Origin: an uncultured Prevotellaceae bacterium
Lineage (GTDB): Bacteria; Bacteroidota; Bacteroidia; Bacteroidales; Bacteroidaceae
Direction of reading: 5' to 3'
Length of the DNA: 64,000 nt
Assembly (NCBI GenBank): GCA_902764705.1
Contig: CACWWZ010000001.1
Location: 174,859 to 238,858 of the forward strand
The position numbers were made by a program, and so were the translations under genes. Below are positions 14,222-23,104 of this stretch, in pieces; the stretch's first letter is position 1; every line of letters begins with the position of its first letter. The notes beneath the pieces are model-generated. The model made no database searches and was not told the DNA's origin. It saw only the letters and a program-made list of their open reading frames with translations.

Positions 14222-15430
14222 ATGAACGCGATTTTAAGACAAAGTTATCTTGAGAAGATTGAGCGCTACCTCAGTAAAGACACTATCATTATCCTGACTG
14301 GGCAGCGACGTATAGGTAAAAGCTACATCCTACGTTTGTTCAGGGACAAGGTAAGCAAGGATGCCGGGGCTAATGTGATCTTCATCGATAAGGAGAAGCA
14401 TGAGTTTGACGACATCAAGACTTATCAGGACTTGAATGCTTATATTGACGAACGTCGCAACCAAAAAAAGACAAACTATATTCTTGTTGATGAGATTCAG
14501 GATATTGAGGAGTTCGAGAAGAGCGTGCGTAGCTATTATGAAGAGTCTGACATAGAGATTGTTGTTACAGGTTCGAATTCGAAGATGTTGAGCAGCGACC
14601 TGAGTACGCTCATCGGTGGTAGGTATAAGGAAATTTATATCCAAGCACTGAGCTACGAGGAGTTTATGCAGTTCCATCAGTTGAAGGATTCTGACGAGAC
14701 TCTTGCTAAGTATATCCAGTTTGGTGGTCTGCCTGGCTTGGTGAAGATGGGACTTGACGAACAAGATGCGCGAGAATATCAGTTGGATGTCTACCACACG
14801 GTGCTATTGAAGGATGTGATTATGAGGAACAAGATTCGCAACGTGCCGTTCCTTGAAAACCTTGTGCATTTTCTGGCAGACAATACCGGTAAGATCATCT
14901 CAGCGAATAGCATCGCCAAGTATATGAAGTCGCAAGGTGAAAGTGTTACCTCTACGGTCATCATCAACTACACCAAGTTCCTTTGCGACGCTTTCCTGAT
15001 TCACAAGGTGAATCGTTACGACATTCACGGCAAGAAGTTGTTTGAGAGTAATGACAAGTTCTATTTCGAGGACAACGGTCTGCGCAATGCCTTGGCTGGT
15101 GGTTCTCGTGAGGGTGACATTGAGAAAGTGATTGAGAACATCATCTACAACCACCTGATACGTCTTGGCTATGAGGTGACTGTTGGTCAACTCCAGACTG
15201 GTGAGATTGACTTTGTGTGTAAGAAGCCCGAAGGACAGCGGGTGTATGTTCAGGCATCGTACATCATTGCCGATGAAGCGACACGTGAGCGTGAGTTTGG
15301 GAATCTGCAAGCCATCAAGGACAACTATCCAAAATACGTCATCTCAATGACTCCACTGGTTGGCAGACAGGATTCTGACGGTATCACCCACCTCCACCTG
15401 AGACATTTTCTGGCTAGAGGACTTGAGTAA
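14222..15430 (+). CDS. AAA-type ATPase with DUF4143 domain
   Basis: This 402-residue protein has Walker A GQRRIGKS (about residues 27-34), Walker B YILVDEIQDI and a sensor-like VVTGSNSKML. The DUF4143 C-terminal region has the nuclease-like segment GEIDFVCKK near residue 325. This family is abundant in Bacteroidales accessory regions and its role is undefined; DNA or RNA processing or host defence have been suggested. A -7 box TATCTTTG lies at 14101-14108, with the nearest TTTG 23 bases upstream, so the leader would be about 110 bases. It stands alone in its own transcription unit. Confidence 0.82.
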   Translation: MNAILRQSYLEKIERYLSKDTIIILTGQRRIGKSYILRLFRDKVSKDAGANVIFIDKEKHEFDDIKTYQDLNAYIDERRNQKKTNYILVDEIQDIEEFEKSVRSYYEESDIEIVVTGSNSKMLSSDLSTLIGGRYKEIYIQALSYEEFMQFHQLKDSDETLAKYIQFGGLPGLVKMGLDEQDAREYQLDVYHTVLLKDVIMRNKIRNVPFLENLVHFLADNTGKIISANSIAKYMKSQGESVTSTVIINYTKFLCDAFLIHKVNRYDIHGKKLFESNDKFYFEDNGLRNALAGGSREGDIEKVIENIIYNHLIRLGYEVTVGQLQTGEIDFVCKKPEGQRVYVQASYIIADEATREREFGNLQAIKDNYPKYVISMTPLVGRQDSDGITHLHLRHFLARGLE

Positions 15431-15443
15431 TATTATAATATGA

Positions 15444-15474
15444 TTGTTTTTATTTCCAAAAATCATTAAATTTG
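15444..15474 (+). promoter_or_regulatory. Promoter of the acyltransferase at 15493
   Basis: TTG at 15444-15446, a 20-base spacer and TAAATTTG at 15467-15474. Transcription would start only about 10-15 bases before the ATG at 15493. Confidence 0.6.
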
Positions 15475-15492
15475 CAGAGTTTTGGAAACAAA

Positions 15493-16593
15493 ATGAGCAA
15501 GCGAATCGGTTATATTGATGCCATGCGGGGATTTACGATGATACTCGTCGTTTATTCCCACGTCTGCAATTTTTGCCTGGGCGATCGTTCCATGGCATTC
15601 AACGATGTGCTTTTCCTTTTCCGCCTGCCCTGTTTCTTCTTTATCAGTGGCTGGCTGTTCTACGGTGTAGGACGGGAGTGGACTCGCAAAGAAGTGTCAG
15701 TCGTAGTCAAGAAGAAGTTCATGGTACAGATAGTACCAACGCTAATATTCCTGTTTTTGCTTTCGCCACCGCCAGCTTATTTCCACCAGTTTGGTGCCTT
15801 CAAAGGAGGTTATTGGTTTACGTTTGCACTATTCTATTTCTTTGTAATCTATATGTTGATGTCATGGCCTTTCCGTCATCGGCAGTGTAGGAGGTCCGAC
15901 ATCATCATGCTATTGTTGACATTGGCCATTTCCATGTCTGCCTACTGGTACGACATCAACTACCATCGACTCCAACTTTCCTTCGCAACGCCACACTCTC
16001 AAAGAGAGAACTATCACCTTTCAATTTTCACCTTTCAACTCGTAGCGGACATATTGGGTTTGCTAAGTTTTATTACTTGGCGTTATTATCTGTTTTTCTT
16101 CTTAGGAACCCTGGCCCGAAAATATTTTCCGCAATTTTTGAAACTTGTTGCTAACGGCAAACTGATGACAGTTGTTGTTATTTGCTTCCTCGCCATATCT
16201 CAAATCCCCCAAAGCGACATATTCCTCCGCGAATACTTCAAATTCTCTATCGGCGGCATCTTAGGTATGACCATGATCTTCGCCCTCTTCCGCTATCTAT
16301 ATACATCATCCTTTTCATCCATCATCCATCCTACATCATCCATCCTACATCTTCCCTCTTCCATTCTAAAGTTCGTTGGCCAACGAACTTTAGACATCTA
16401 CCTCCTTCACTATTTTTTCCTTCCTGAGTTCTTGAGACCTCATGCTACACAACTGCTGACGGCCATTCCGTCACCACTGCTTCCTTTTGTCATCCTCCTT
16501 GCAGCCTTACTAGTAGTCGCCCTTTGTCTCGCTACTAGTTCCCTCCTCCGCCTCAGTCCCTTCTTGGGCCGTTGTCTTTTTGGCGCGAAGTAG
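15493..16593 (+). CDS. Acyltransferase family 3 membrane protein carrying inserted repeats
   Basis: Start chosen at ATG 15493 (MSKRIGYIDAMRGFTMILVV); a TTG 21 bases upstream lies on the -7 box and is rejected. The 366-residue protein has the family hallmarks: VVYSHVC, FLFRLPCFFFISGWLF, and the C-terminal GQRTLDIYLLHYFFLP. Two stretches look inserted. Residues about 173-185 are encoded by heptads at 16014-16041. A Ser/Ile/His-rich stretch just before GQRTLDIY is encoded by a 14-base tandem repeat. A 28-bp perfect palindrome encodes LKFVGQRTL. Gain or loss of a 14-base unit would shift the frame, so expression may vary. The gene converges on the next acyltransferase with 16 bases between. Confidence 0.83.
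   Translation: MSKRIGYIDAMRGFTMILVVYSHVCNFCLGDRSMAFNDVLFLFRLPCFFFISGWLFYGVGREWTRKEVSVVVKKKFMVQIVPTLIFLFLLSPPPAYFHQFGAFKGGYWFTFALFYFFVIYMLMSWPFRHRQCRRSDIIMLLLTLAISMSAYWYDINYHRLQLSFATPHSQRENYHLSIFTFQLVADILGLLSFITWRYYLFFFLGTLARKYFPQFLKLVANGKLMTVVVICFLAISQIPQSDIFLREYFKFSIGGILGMTMIFALFRYLYTSSFSSIIHPTSSILHLPSSILKFVGQRTLDIYLLHYFFLPEFLRPHATQLLTAIPSPLLPFVILLAALLVVALCLATSSLLRLSPFLGRCLFGAK
16014..16041 (+). repeat. Degenerate heptad repeat inside acyltransferase gene
   Basis: TCACCTT, TCAATTT, TCACCTT, TCAACTC run in register over 28 bases (period 7; period 14 exact but for two bases). Confidence 0.75.
16321..16348 (+). repeat. Perfect 14-base tandem duplication (2 x 7 register)
   Basis: ATCATCCATCCTAC occurs twice in succession inside the acyltransferase coding sequence, flanked by more CATCC/CATC-rich sequence. 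Each unit is two degenerate heptads. Confidence 0.85.
16366..16393. repeat. 28-bp perfect palindrome inside acyltransferase gene
   Basis: Half-site CTAAAGTTCGTTGG is followed directly by its reverse complement, with no spacer. It lies 18 bases after the 14-base tandem repeat. It could form a cruciform or RNA hairpin, or bind a dimeric protein. Confidence 0.85.
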
Positions 16594-16609
16594 AATTTGT
16601 TTTATCTTT

Positions 16610-17605
16610 TTATGATCCGATCATCCATGAAAGATATTTCGTTTTGTTAAATAGTACTGCAAGGCCCCAAGGAATAAGGAAAGAAACAAAGAAAATTATA
16701 AATGGCCCAATCAGATAATGAATTTCTAAGAATCGCTGACAAACAGGAATCAAAAGAACTACAAACACAACTATCTGGTTAAAGATGTATATCCCCATGC
16801 TATTATAATCCAAGTTGTTAATAATGGAGGTGTATTTATTGGGTATCTTTACTTTGTTTGTCATCACTAATGCACTAACTGCTGCAATACATGATATGAT
16901 TCTAATACTAAGATCAATCCCGATAGGTGTATTCTCAATAGGTGAAAGGTATGATAGAGTGGATAAAAGGATGATACAAGTAATGAAAACAATAGTACTC
17001 GTTTTACTCTTTGAAGAATGATGTAATTGATATTTAGCACAATAAAAACCAAGAAAAAATGCAGGAAGATAGTATAATGTGTTTTCTATACTTAATATGT
17101 AATGATGACCTAAGTACTTCCATGCATATAGCACAAAAAATGATGCTGTTGCTATTATGAAATCTATATAGGGACTTGTTTTGCATATACAGATCTTGCT
17201 CAATACTATTATTACTATAAAAAGCTCAAAAAGAGTTAATAAGAACCAAAGATGATTAGTTCCTATTAATATGTCAGTCCATGGTGTAAAAGAAAAAAAG
17301 GCAACCATGAATGCACTCCAGAAAAAATATGGTAATATAATACGCCGTGTTTTATATAAAATAAAAGTAGGTATAATTTGATATTTCCCCTTCTCTATGT
17401 GTAGAAACCCAAAGAGGAAACCGGAAATAAGAAAAAAAGTAGAAAGTCCAACTTCTACAGCAGGTACAGCTATCACTTTCCATATAGTGATAATGTCAGT
17501 GTGAAGAAACCACCAGCTACCGGCATAAAAACATAAACTATGAAACCAAATGATTAGCAACATAGAACTGATGCGTAATATGGATATATATTCAATTTTA
17601 CTCAT
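16610..17605 (-). CDS. Acyltransferase family 3 membrane protein
   Basis: This 331-residue polytopic protein starts MSKIEYISILRISSMLLIIW with FHSLCFYAG after it. It then shows STFFLISGFLFGF, RRIILPYFFWSAF, and TNHLWFLLTLF. Family 3 members transfer acyl groups to membrane-linked or exported sugars. It is the most downstream gene of the minus-strand capsule locus, 55 bases after the GT2 gene, and strongly AT-rich like that locus. Substrate unknown. Confidence 0.82.
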   Translation of the reverse strand: MSKIEYISILRISSMLLIIWFHSLCFYAGSWWFLHTDIITIWKVIAVPAVEVGLSTFFLISGFLFGFLHIEKGKYQIIPTFILYKTRRIILPYFFWSAFMVAFFSFTPWTDILIGTNHLWFLLTLFELFIVIIVLSKICICKTSPYIDFIIATASFFVLYAWKYLGHHYILSIENTLYYLPAFFLGFYCAKYQLHHSSKSKTSTIVFITCIILLSTLSYLSPIENTPIGIDLSIRIISCIAAVSALVMTNKVKIPNKYTSIINNLDYNSMGIYIFNQIVVFVVLLIPVCQRFLEIHYLIGPFIIFFVSFLIPWGLAVLFNKTKYLSWMIGS

Positions 17606-17660
17606 ATAAAAACACTATAGTCCCATTAAGATTTGAAGTCTAATCAGTAACATGACACTA

Positions 17661-18695
17661 TTATTGAAATCGTTCTAAATAATTAGCAATTAGTAATGCA
17701 GTTTTCTCCATTAAATAGTAATGTCGCCGTATCCATTTGAAGTTGAAGATGAGTGATGTTGGAGGATATGTTAAAAGGAAAAAGTACGTGGCAAGGAACC
17801 ATCTTCCATTCTTAAATGTATCAAGAACGAATCGCTTACGAAGAAGTTTTAGCTGGTAACTTTCTACACATTCTATTTTGTATTCATGTTGTAAGCGAAC
17901 AGCTATAATCAAGTAATTAAAAAAGTATAATTGACAACCTGTATACAAATCCATATAAGGGGAATTTAGAATTTCATTACACATGATGATAACACTATGC
18001 ATGTGTAATCGAAAATTGTCAATATTACGGGAGGTGTTTGCAATAGAAGAAGAATGTTCATTCTCATAAACATAAGTTATATTAGGAATGATGATGGTTT
18101 CGGAAATATCTTTTAGCAGGAAATATATCCATAATGCATCCTCAAAAATAATACCTTCATGAAATTTGTGTTTGACAACAATGTCTTTTCTTATCAGTTT
18201 GTTCCATGCAGAACATGTCACGTTATGATAATTAAAAAGCAATTTTCTAAATTGATAATTGTTGACAAACTCTATATCTGACATGTCAAGTATCAGAGCC
18301 CTTTTTTCTCTTGTTCGATATGAATTTCCAGAAATCATGTCGACATCTGGATTTTTTGATAGGACTTTGATAAATGCTGAGATTGAATCGTCTGGTAACC
18401 AATCATCTGAATCGATAAATAGTATATAGTCTCCAGTAGCTCTATTTATTCCTGTATTCCGTGCTTCGGACAGACCACGATTCTTTATGTGATCTATTAG
18501 TATGAAATCGATCTCACCATAATAATTATCAATAATAGAGTGGACAATCCTAATACTATTGTCAGTTGAACAATCATTAATAATGATACACTCTACATGA
18601 ATTCCACAATAATCTTGTTGGATAATTGATTTTAGACATCTATCAATATACTCCTCCACATTGTAAACAGGTAATATGATGCTGACTTTAACCAT
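17661..18695 (-). CDS. Glycosyltransferase family 2 (GT-A)
   Basis: The 344-residue enzyme has a complete GT2 N-terminal domain: VSIILPVYNVEEYIDRCL, then NDCSTDNS, GLSEARNTGINRATGDY, and the metal-binding IDSDD at 94-98. The C-terminal half is hydrophilic with no clear membrane anchor. It should add a sugar to the lipid-linked capsule repeat on the cytoplasmic face. It is separated from the gene upstream by 151 bases that hold no recognisable gene. Confidence 0.87.
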   Translation of the reverse strand: MVKVSIILPVYNVEEYIDRCLKSIIQQDYCGIHVECIIINDCSTDNSIRIVHSIIDNYYGEIDFILIDHIKNRGLSEARNTGINRATGDYILFIDSDDWLPDDSISAFIKVLSKNPDVDMISGNSYRTREKRALILDMSDIEFVNNYQFRKLLFNYHNVTCSAWNKLIRKDIVVKHKFHEGIIFEDALWIYFLLKDISETIIIPNITYVYENEHSSSIANTSRNIDNFRLHMHSVIIMCNEILNSPYMDLYTGCQLYFFNYLIIAVRLQHEYKIECVESYQLKLLRKRFVLDTFKNGRWFLATYFFLLTYPPTSLIFNFKWIRRHYYLMEKTALLIANYLERFQ

Positions 18696-18846
18696 TCTAT
18701 GTGTAATATGTTCCCAATTTACAGATATTATTGCTATATGTTATTTGTTTTTCTTTTTCGGAAAATACGAAACGTAATGAATAAATCAAACGACAGGATT
18801 GACTTTAATCATCATCTCATAGTTATGCGTTGTGACGATGGGGTGT

Positions 18847-19845
18847 TTATGCATGATATTCACCATCTGAATCTGCTGCATTTACAATGATATAGGAGTC
18901 TTTTGACGATACATTACATTTTCCACAAACGAACGCTATTGGCCAACTTTTACATAGTTTCTTATTCTCCAGAATAGATTTAAACAATTTGTCGCTTGTC
19001 GTGACAAAAATTTTCCCTGCATGTATAGTCATACATATTCTTTCAATAGCTGTAAAGATGTTATAAGCAATTTCTTGTTGATGCGGCATATATCTGCAAT
19101 CTACCATTTGAACAGATAAGAACCCATTTTGTAAGATGGGACGAACAACAAAATAGCAGTTCCTCTCTTGATTGGTATAAACATAATATTTATTAACTGG
19201 ATTATTGAAAAAACGTCTGTTCAAAAAAAACTCATCCCGAATAAAGTCTACTTCGCAAATATCTTTGTTCCAATATCCATTGTTAGGAATATGAATGTCC
19301 CTTGCATTTTTACAAAGATAAAATGTGTCATTTTTTACTAATATGTTTTGAGGCAATTGGGTCGGAATTTTAAGGACTTTCCCAAATGGTTTGCAAGCGA
19401 TACTCCAGAATAAACTAATTTTAAATAGACTATATAGTCGTAAACCAGATATAAAAACTGTTGATTTGAATTTCTTTTGTATCTTTGCATTGATATCAGA
19501 AAGACTATATCCAAAGCCGTCCTTTATTGAATGTATTTCTAACATAAAATCCAGCCCTATTGTTTTACGATATTCTTCGTCGAGAAAAGTATTATGTCCC
19601 CAAACAATAGTCTTCTCTTCTCCTTTTATCCAAGCTTTAGTAATAAAGCTAAGATGGCAACCCACTATTTCATTATTGTCATTGATTACAATGATGGATT
19701 TTGTTCCAGATTCTTTTGTTCCAATTGCTTCGTCTACGTCAAATTGAATATATGCATCTATGAAAGTGGGATACTTTTTGTGCATGTATTCAATTAGTTT
19801 ATCCCTGTATTCCTCCGACATAGGAATAATTCTTGCAGTAATCAT
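18847..19845 (-). CDS. GNAT-like acyltransferase-fold protein
   Basis: This 332-residue soluble protein has an N-terminal half with the GNAT pattern: EEYRDKLIEYMHKKYP at the start, then IIVINDNNEIVGCHLSFI and VWGHNTFLDEEYRKTIGLDFML, near the acyl-CoA-binding region. The C-terminal half has no assignment. Such proteins in polysaccharide loci N-acylate amino sugars or take part in modification. Its position near the ACP/KASIII/SDR cassette makes it a candidate for the step that moves the cassette's acyl group onto a sugar. That link is inference. Confidence 0.6.
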   Translation of the reverse strand: MITARIIPMSEEYRDKLIEYMHKKYPTFIDAYIQFDVDEAIGTKESGTKSIIVINDNNEIVGCHLSFITKAWIKGEEKTIVWGHNTFLDEEYRKTIGLDFMLEIHSIKDGFGYSLSDINAKIQKKFKSTVFISGLRLYSLFKISLFWSIACKPFGKVLKIPTQLPQNILVKNDTFYLCKNARDIHIPNNGYWNKDICEVDFIRDEFFLNRRFFNNPVNKYYVYTNQERNCYFVVRPILQNGFLSVQMVDCRYMPHQQEIAYNIFTAIERICMTIHAGKIFVTTSDKLFKSILENKKLCKSWPIAFVCGKCNVSSKDSYIIVNAADSDGEYHA

Positions 19846-19872
19846 GTTGTTTTTATTTTTGTTATATTTAAA

Positions 19873-20745
19873 TTACCGTTTAATAATATGCCATATAGCT
19901 TTAAAAAAATGGGAAATGAACGGTCGCCTGAACCCTAAACCGTCCACCACAACATGTCCATTGTATACATTGAAAGTATGAAAACCAAGATCATATTTTT
20001 TCGATGGAGAATAAATTCTTCTAATTTCCTTAAAAGCGAATTTCCCGTCATTGTATATTATTTCTTGTAGGGAAACTGCATCTCCATAGGATTTAATACA
20101 AACTTGAGCAGGTCTATAAAGTCTTCCATTGCATGTAAATATATCGCCAGCCATTCGGGAGAGATTCTCATCGAAGTGGTAAGTGTCATATTGGACGTAT
20201 GTTCCGTCTTTTCCTTTGTGATATATACCTAAGTCTTTCCCGTTAGCATCAGGAAGTTTCGTAGAGAATAATAATTGTTGGTCATTATATTCAAATAGTA
20301 CAGAATCTGTAAGTTTGTCATCGCAAATTATGCTGTCAAAAAAAACCTCATCTGTTGAAAGGTCGTATTTGTATCGTGGTAATATTCCTGTTGCAGAATT
20401 TTCAGGGATAATATAAATACAACCATTATCTCTTTGAATGAATGGAAAACTTAAGTGGCTATCCAATTCAAGGATTGTTTTTAAATGGATGAGAATATGA
20501 CTGTGCTTGTCAATGGTTAGTTTTGAGATGCGCCCCCTTTTAATAGGATCATACCATTCTTCTACTAATACAATATAATGGTCATCTGTTATATCTAAAA
20601 TAAATGGATCGGCAAACCATCTGTCTTTATATTCATGCTTCATCCAGTTTACTTGGATGCGGTCTCCATTAATGACGTCTTCTAATCGGTTCTTGACAAA
20701 ACCGATATTATATCTATCTTCAATTAAATATTCTTTGATGCTCAT
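19873..20745 (-). CDS. Five-bladed beta-propeller protein, GINT1_N/GH43-like
   Basis: Start taken at ATG 20745 (MSIKEYLIEDRYNIGF); an upstream TTG at 20775 lies on the promoter -7 box and is rejected. The 291-residue protein shows the WFADPFI motif and repeating blade segments (YIVLVEEWYD, SFPFIQRDNGCIYIIPE, LLFSTKLPD). This resembles the N-terminal domain of glucosamine inositolphosphorylceramide transferase-like proteins and the GH43 propeller fold. In capsule loci such proteins occur with formyl- or glycosyltransferase genes; the exact role is unknown. It heads the four-gene minus-strand group and is divergent from the ACP cassette. Confidence 0.6.
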   Translation of the reverse strand: MSIKEYLIEDRYNIGFVKNRLEDVINGDRIQVNWMKHEYKDRWFADPFILDITDDHYIVLVEEWYDPIKRGRISKLTIDKHSHILIHLKTILELDSHLSFPFIQRDNGCIYIIPENSATGILPRYKYDLSTDEVFFDSIICDDKLTDSVLFEYNDQQLLFSTKLPDANGKDLGIYHKGKDGTYVQYDTYHFDENLSRMAGDIFTCNGRLYRPAQVCIKSYGDAVSLQEIIYNDGKFAFKEIRRIYSPSKKYDLGFHTFNVYNGHVVVDGLGFRRPFISHFFKAIWHIIKR

Positions 20746-20772
20746 CTTAAATACTCTTTGATATATTTTTTG

Positions 20773-20804
20773 CAAAAATACAATATCTCTTTGAAAAATC
20801 CAAA
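20773..20804 (-). promoter_or_regulatory. Minus-strand promoter for the propeller-GNAT-GT2-acyltransferase group
   Basis: CAAAAATA (20773-20780) is a TAnnTTTG -7 box read on the minus strand. CAAA (20801-20804) is the -33 TTTG with a 20-base spacer. The predicted start falls about 20 bases before the ATG at 20745, which supports that start choice. Confidence 0.65.
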
Positions 20805-20885
20805 TATATTCAAAGAAATCAGTCTAATTTGAGATAAAATGTGAGTATTACACAATGTCATATATGCAAAAAGAATCTTTTTTAT

Positions 20886-20916
20886 TTTGTTATTTGAATT
20901 ATTATTTATATCTTTG
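20886..20916 (+). promoter_or_regulatory. Promoter of the ACP-KASIII-SDR cassette
   Basis: TTTG (20886-20889), a 19-base spacer and TATCTTTG (20909-20916) fit the consensus. The leader to the ACP gene would be about 100 bases. No inverted repeats flank the promoter, so it does not look invertible. Confidence 0.65.
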
Positions 20917-21024
20917 CAGTACTTTTTTGATTTGATAAATCAGGAAGTGTGATATTCCACGTGTTATTAATTGCACAATAAGGTTAAGTAAGTTCCCTAT
21001 TATTAACAAATAAAAAATACAACA

Positions 21025-21258
21025 ATGAAAACGTTAGATGAATTTGTAGCGCTCTTTGCAGAGCAGTTTGATGACACTGATGCCAGCGAGATTCAGGCAA
21101 GTACTGCATTCCATGATCTTGATGAGTGGTCAAGCCTTATTGGCCTAAGCGTTATTGCCATGGTTGATGAAGAGTTTGAGGTCGCTTTGAAGGGTGATGA
21201 CGTTAAGAACTCTGTTACAGTAGAGGATTTATACAATCGTGTAATTGCAAAACTCTAA
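21025..21258 (+). CDS. Dedicated acyl carrier protein
   Basis: This 77-residue acidic protein has a four-helix ACP pattern. The phosphopantetheine serine is probably Ser37 in DEWSSLIGLSVIAMVDEEF, which replaces the usual DSL motif with WSSL. It differs from housekeeping AcpP and belongs to the small specialised ACPs found in Bacteroidales polysaccharide loci. It is the first gene of the plus-strand cassette, six bases before a KASIII gene, so it probably carries the acyl chain built by the cassette. A partner acyltransferase is not in the same operon. Confidence 0.82.
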   Translation: MKTLDEFVALFAEQFDDTDASEIQASTAFHDLDEWSSLIGLSVIAMVDEEFEVALKGDDVKNSVTVEDLYNRVIAKL

Positions 21259-21264
21259 ACAGTT

Positions 21265-22356
21265 ATGGCATTCCTCGAATTCAAAAATGTTAGGATCGCC
21301 GGTATTGCTGCCGGCGTTCCTAAAAACATTGCTGACAATCTTCACCCAACGGCTGATGATGCTGTTTCTACTGAGTATTCACCAGAGGATTTTGTGAAAA
21401 CAACAGGAGTTAAGGAGCGTAGAGTTAGTTTTGAATTAACGACGTCTGACCTTTGTTATGAAGCTGCAGAAAAATTAATTGCTGACCTTGGTTGGGATAA
21501 GAAAGAAATTGAAGCTATTATCTTTGCTTCACAGACTCCGGATTATATATTGCCAGCAACAGCTTGCATCCTTCAGGATCGTTTAGGACTGAGCAAGGAG
21601 TGCTATGCCACAGATATGACCCTAGGCTGCTCTGGCTGGGTATATGGCCTTAGTTCTATCGTTTCCCTCCTTTCGGCTGGCACGATTAAGAAAGGATTGC
21701 TTATGTGTGGCGAAGCAAAAGCACGCTACAGAGGTCGTAAGCGTTTACGTAATCCATTGTTTGGAAGTGCGGGAACTGTTACTGCTGTTGAGTTTAAAGA
21801 AGGTGCCCCTGCAATTCAGTTCCATGTTGGTACTGATGGTAGTGGCTTCGATGCAATTATTACTCCAGACGGTGGAAGTAGAAATCCTGTGACAATTGAT
21901 AGTTTTGAACCCGAGATGTATGAGGGTAAAGAGACTTTACGCTTACAATCGCGTATGAAAGGCATGGATGTGTTCTCATTTGGTATAACAACAGCCCCCA
22001 AATCTGTGAAAAAATTGGCAGAGTACTACGATTTCGATTATCTTGATGCTGATTACTTTATCTTCCATCAGGCAAATATGAAGATGAACAATATGATAGC
22101 TAAGAAACTGAAACTTGCTCCAGAGAAAGTGCCGTCAAGTATGTATTATTATGGAAATACCAACGGTGCAAGTATACCCATGACAATTGTTGCAGAGCTC
22201 AAAGGCAAGGTTGAAGACAAACCAACAATGTTTGTTTGCTGTGGATTTGGCGTAGGCCTTTCATGGGGTACTGTAGCTTTTAAAACCGATCAATTAATTA
22301 TTTCCGACCTAGTAGAGGTTTCGGATGAAGAAACAGATAAAGTTCATGTCGTATAA
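21265..22356 (+). CDS. Beta-ketoacyl-ACP synthase III-like protein, copy 1
   Basis: The 363-residue thiolase-fold enzyme carries the complete KASIII triad: Cys122 in LGCSGWVYG, His268 in FHQAN and Asn298 in YYGNTNGAS. It is FabH-like but about 40 residues longer than E. coli FabH (317). KASIII enzymes condense an acyl-CoA starter with malonyl-ACP to give a short 3-ketoacyl-ACP. With its own ACP and two reductases in the operon, it likely makes a specific short acyl group rather than starting bulk fatty acids. Its end overlaps the next gene. Confidence 0.85.
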   Translation: MAFLEFKNVRIAGIAAGVPKNIADNLHPTADDAVSTEYSPEDFVKTTGVKERRVSFELTTSDLCYEAAEKLIADLGWDKKEIEAIIFASQTPDYILPATACILQDRLGLSKECYATDMTLGCSGWVYGLSSIVSLLSAGTIKKGLLMCGEAKARYRGRKRLRNPLFGSAGTVTAVEFKEGAPAIQFHVGTDGSGFDAIITPDGGSRNPVTIDSFEPEMYEGKETLRLQSRMKGMDVFSFGITTAPKSVKKLAEYYDFDYLDADYFIFHQANMKMNNMIAKKLKLAPEKVPSSMYYYGNTNGASIPMTIVAELKGKVEDKPTMFVCCGFGVGLSWGTVAFKTDQLIISDLVEVSDEETDKVHVV

Positions 22357-23104
22357 TCCATATTCTTTAGAAAACAAAACAGTTCTTGTTACTGGTGCTT
22401 CATCGGGCATTGGTCGTGCAACTGCCATCGAATGTTCCAAAATGGGGGGGACAGTTATAATAACCGGCCGCAACAAAGAACGTTTGCAAGAAACGTATGA
22501 TGCTTTAGATGGTTCGTTTGGTCAAGAACATCAGCAAGTGATTGCCGATCTTTCAACCGAAGAGGCTGTTCATCAGTTAGCTGATAATATGCCTGTATTG
22601 GATGGCGTTTCGTTGAATGCAGGTATTGTTAAGACACTCCCAATCAAATTCATTAATGGCGAAGCATTGTCAGAGGTTTTGAATGTGAACATGGTTTGCC
22701 CCGTACTGTTGGCTCAGAGACTGCTTAAAAAGAAAAAATTGCAACGTGGCAGTTCTGTTGTGTTTACTTCGTCAATAGGCGGTGTTATGATATCTACTGT
22801 TGGTAATACGATGTATGGTGTTTCAAAAGGAGGGCTAAATGCATTTATGAAAGGTTTTGCTCTGGAAATGGCAGTCAATGGAATCCGTAGTAATAGTGTT
22901 AACCCAGGGTTTGTGGCAACAAGCATTCTGTCAGCAGGGAAGATATCAGAAGAGCAGTTGAAAGAGAACATGGCAAAGTATCCTTTAGGACGTTTTGGTA
23001 AACCGGAGGACATTGCTCATGCAATCATATTTCTCCTTTCAGATGCTTCTTCTTGGGTTACGGGCCATACATTAGTTGTTGATGGAGGTATAATACTGAA
23101 ATGA
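22346..23104 (+). CDS. SDR-family 3-ketoacyl-ACP reductase-like protein, copy 1
   Basis: Start chosen at ATG 22346 (MSYNPYSLENKTVLVTG) because it aligns with the second reductase (MIKNPFSLEGKTILVVG); an ATG at 22325 would add seven residues. The 252-residue protein has TGASSGIG (16-23) for NAD(P), LNAG, catalytic Ser143, Tyr157 and Lys161 (YGVSK). It ends in the FabG-like SDASSWVTGHTLVVDGG. It should reduce the 3-keto group made by the KASIII, giving a 3-hydroxyacyl-ACP. It overlaps the genes on both sides. Confidence 0.83.
   Translation: MSYNPYSLENKTVLVTGASSGIGRATAIECSKMGGTVIITGRNKERLQETYDALDGSFGQEHQQVIADLSTEEAVHQLADNMPVLDGVSLNAGIVKTLPIKFINGEALSEVLNVNMVCPVLLAQRLLKKKKLQRGSSVVFTSSIGGVMISTVGNTMYGVSKGGLNAFMKGFALEMAVNGIRSNSVNPGFVATSILSAGKISEEQLKENMAKYPLGRFGKPEDIAHAIIFLLSDASSWVTGHTLVVDGGIILK

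Noticed and set aside
20746-21024. Invertible capsule promoter as in Bacteroides fragilis
   Set aside because: No flanking inverted repeats were found around either promoter, and no invertase gene is in the window.
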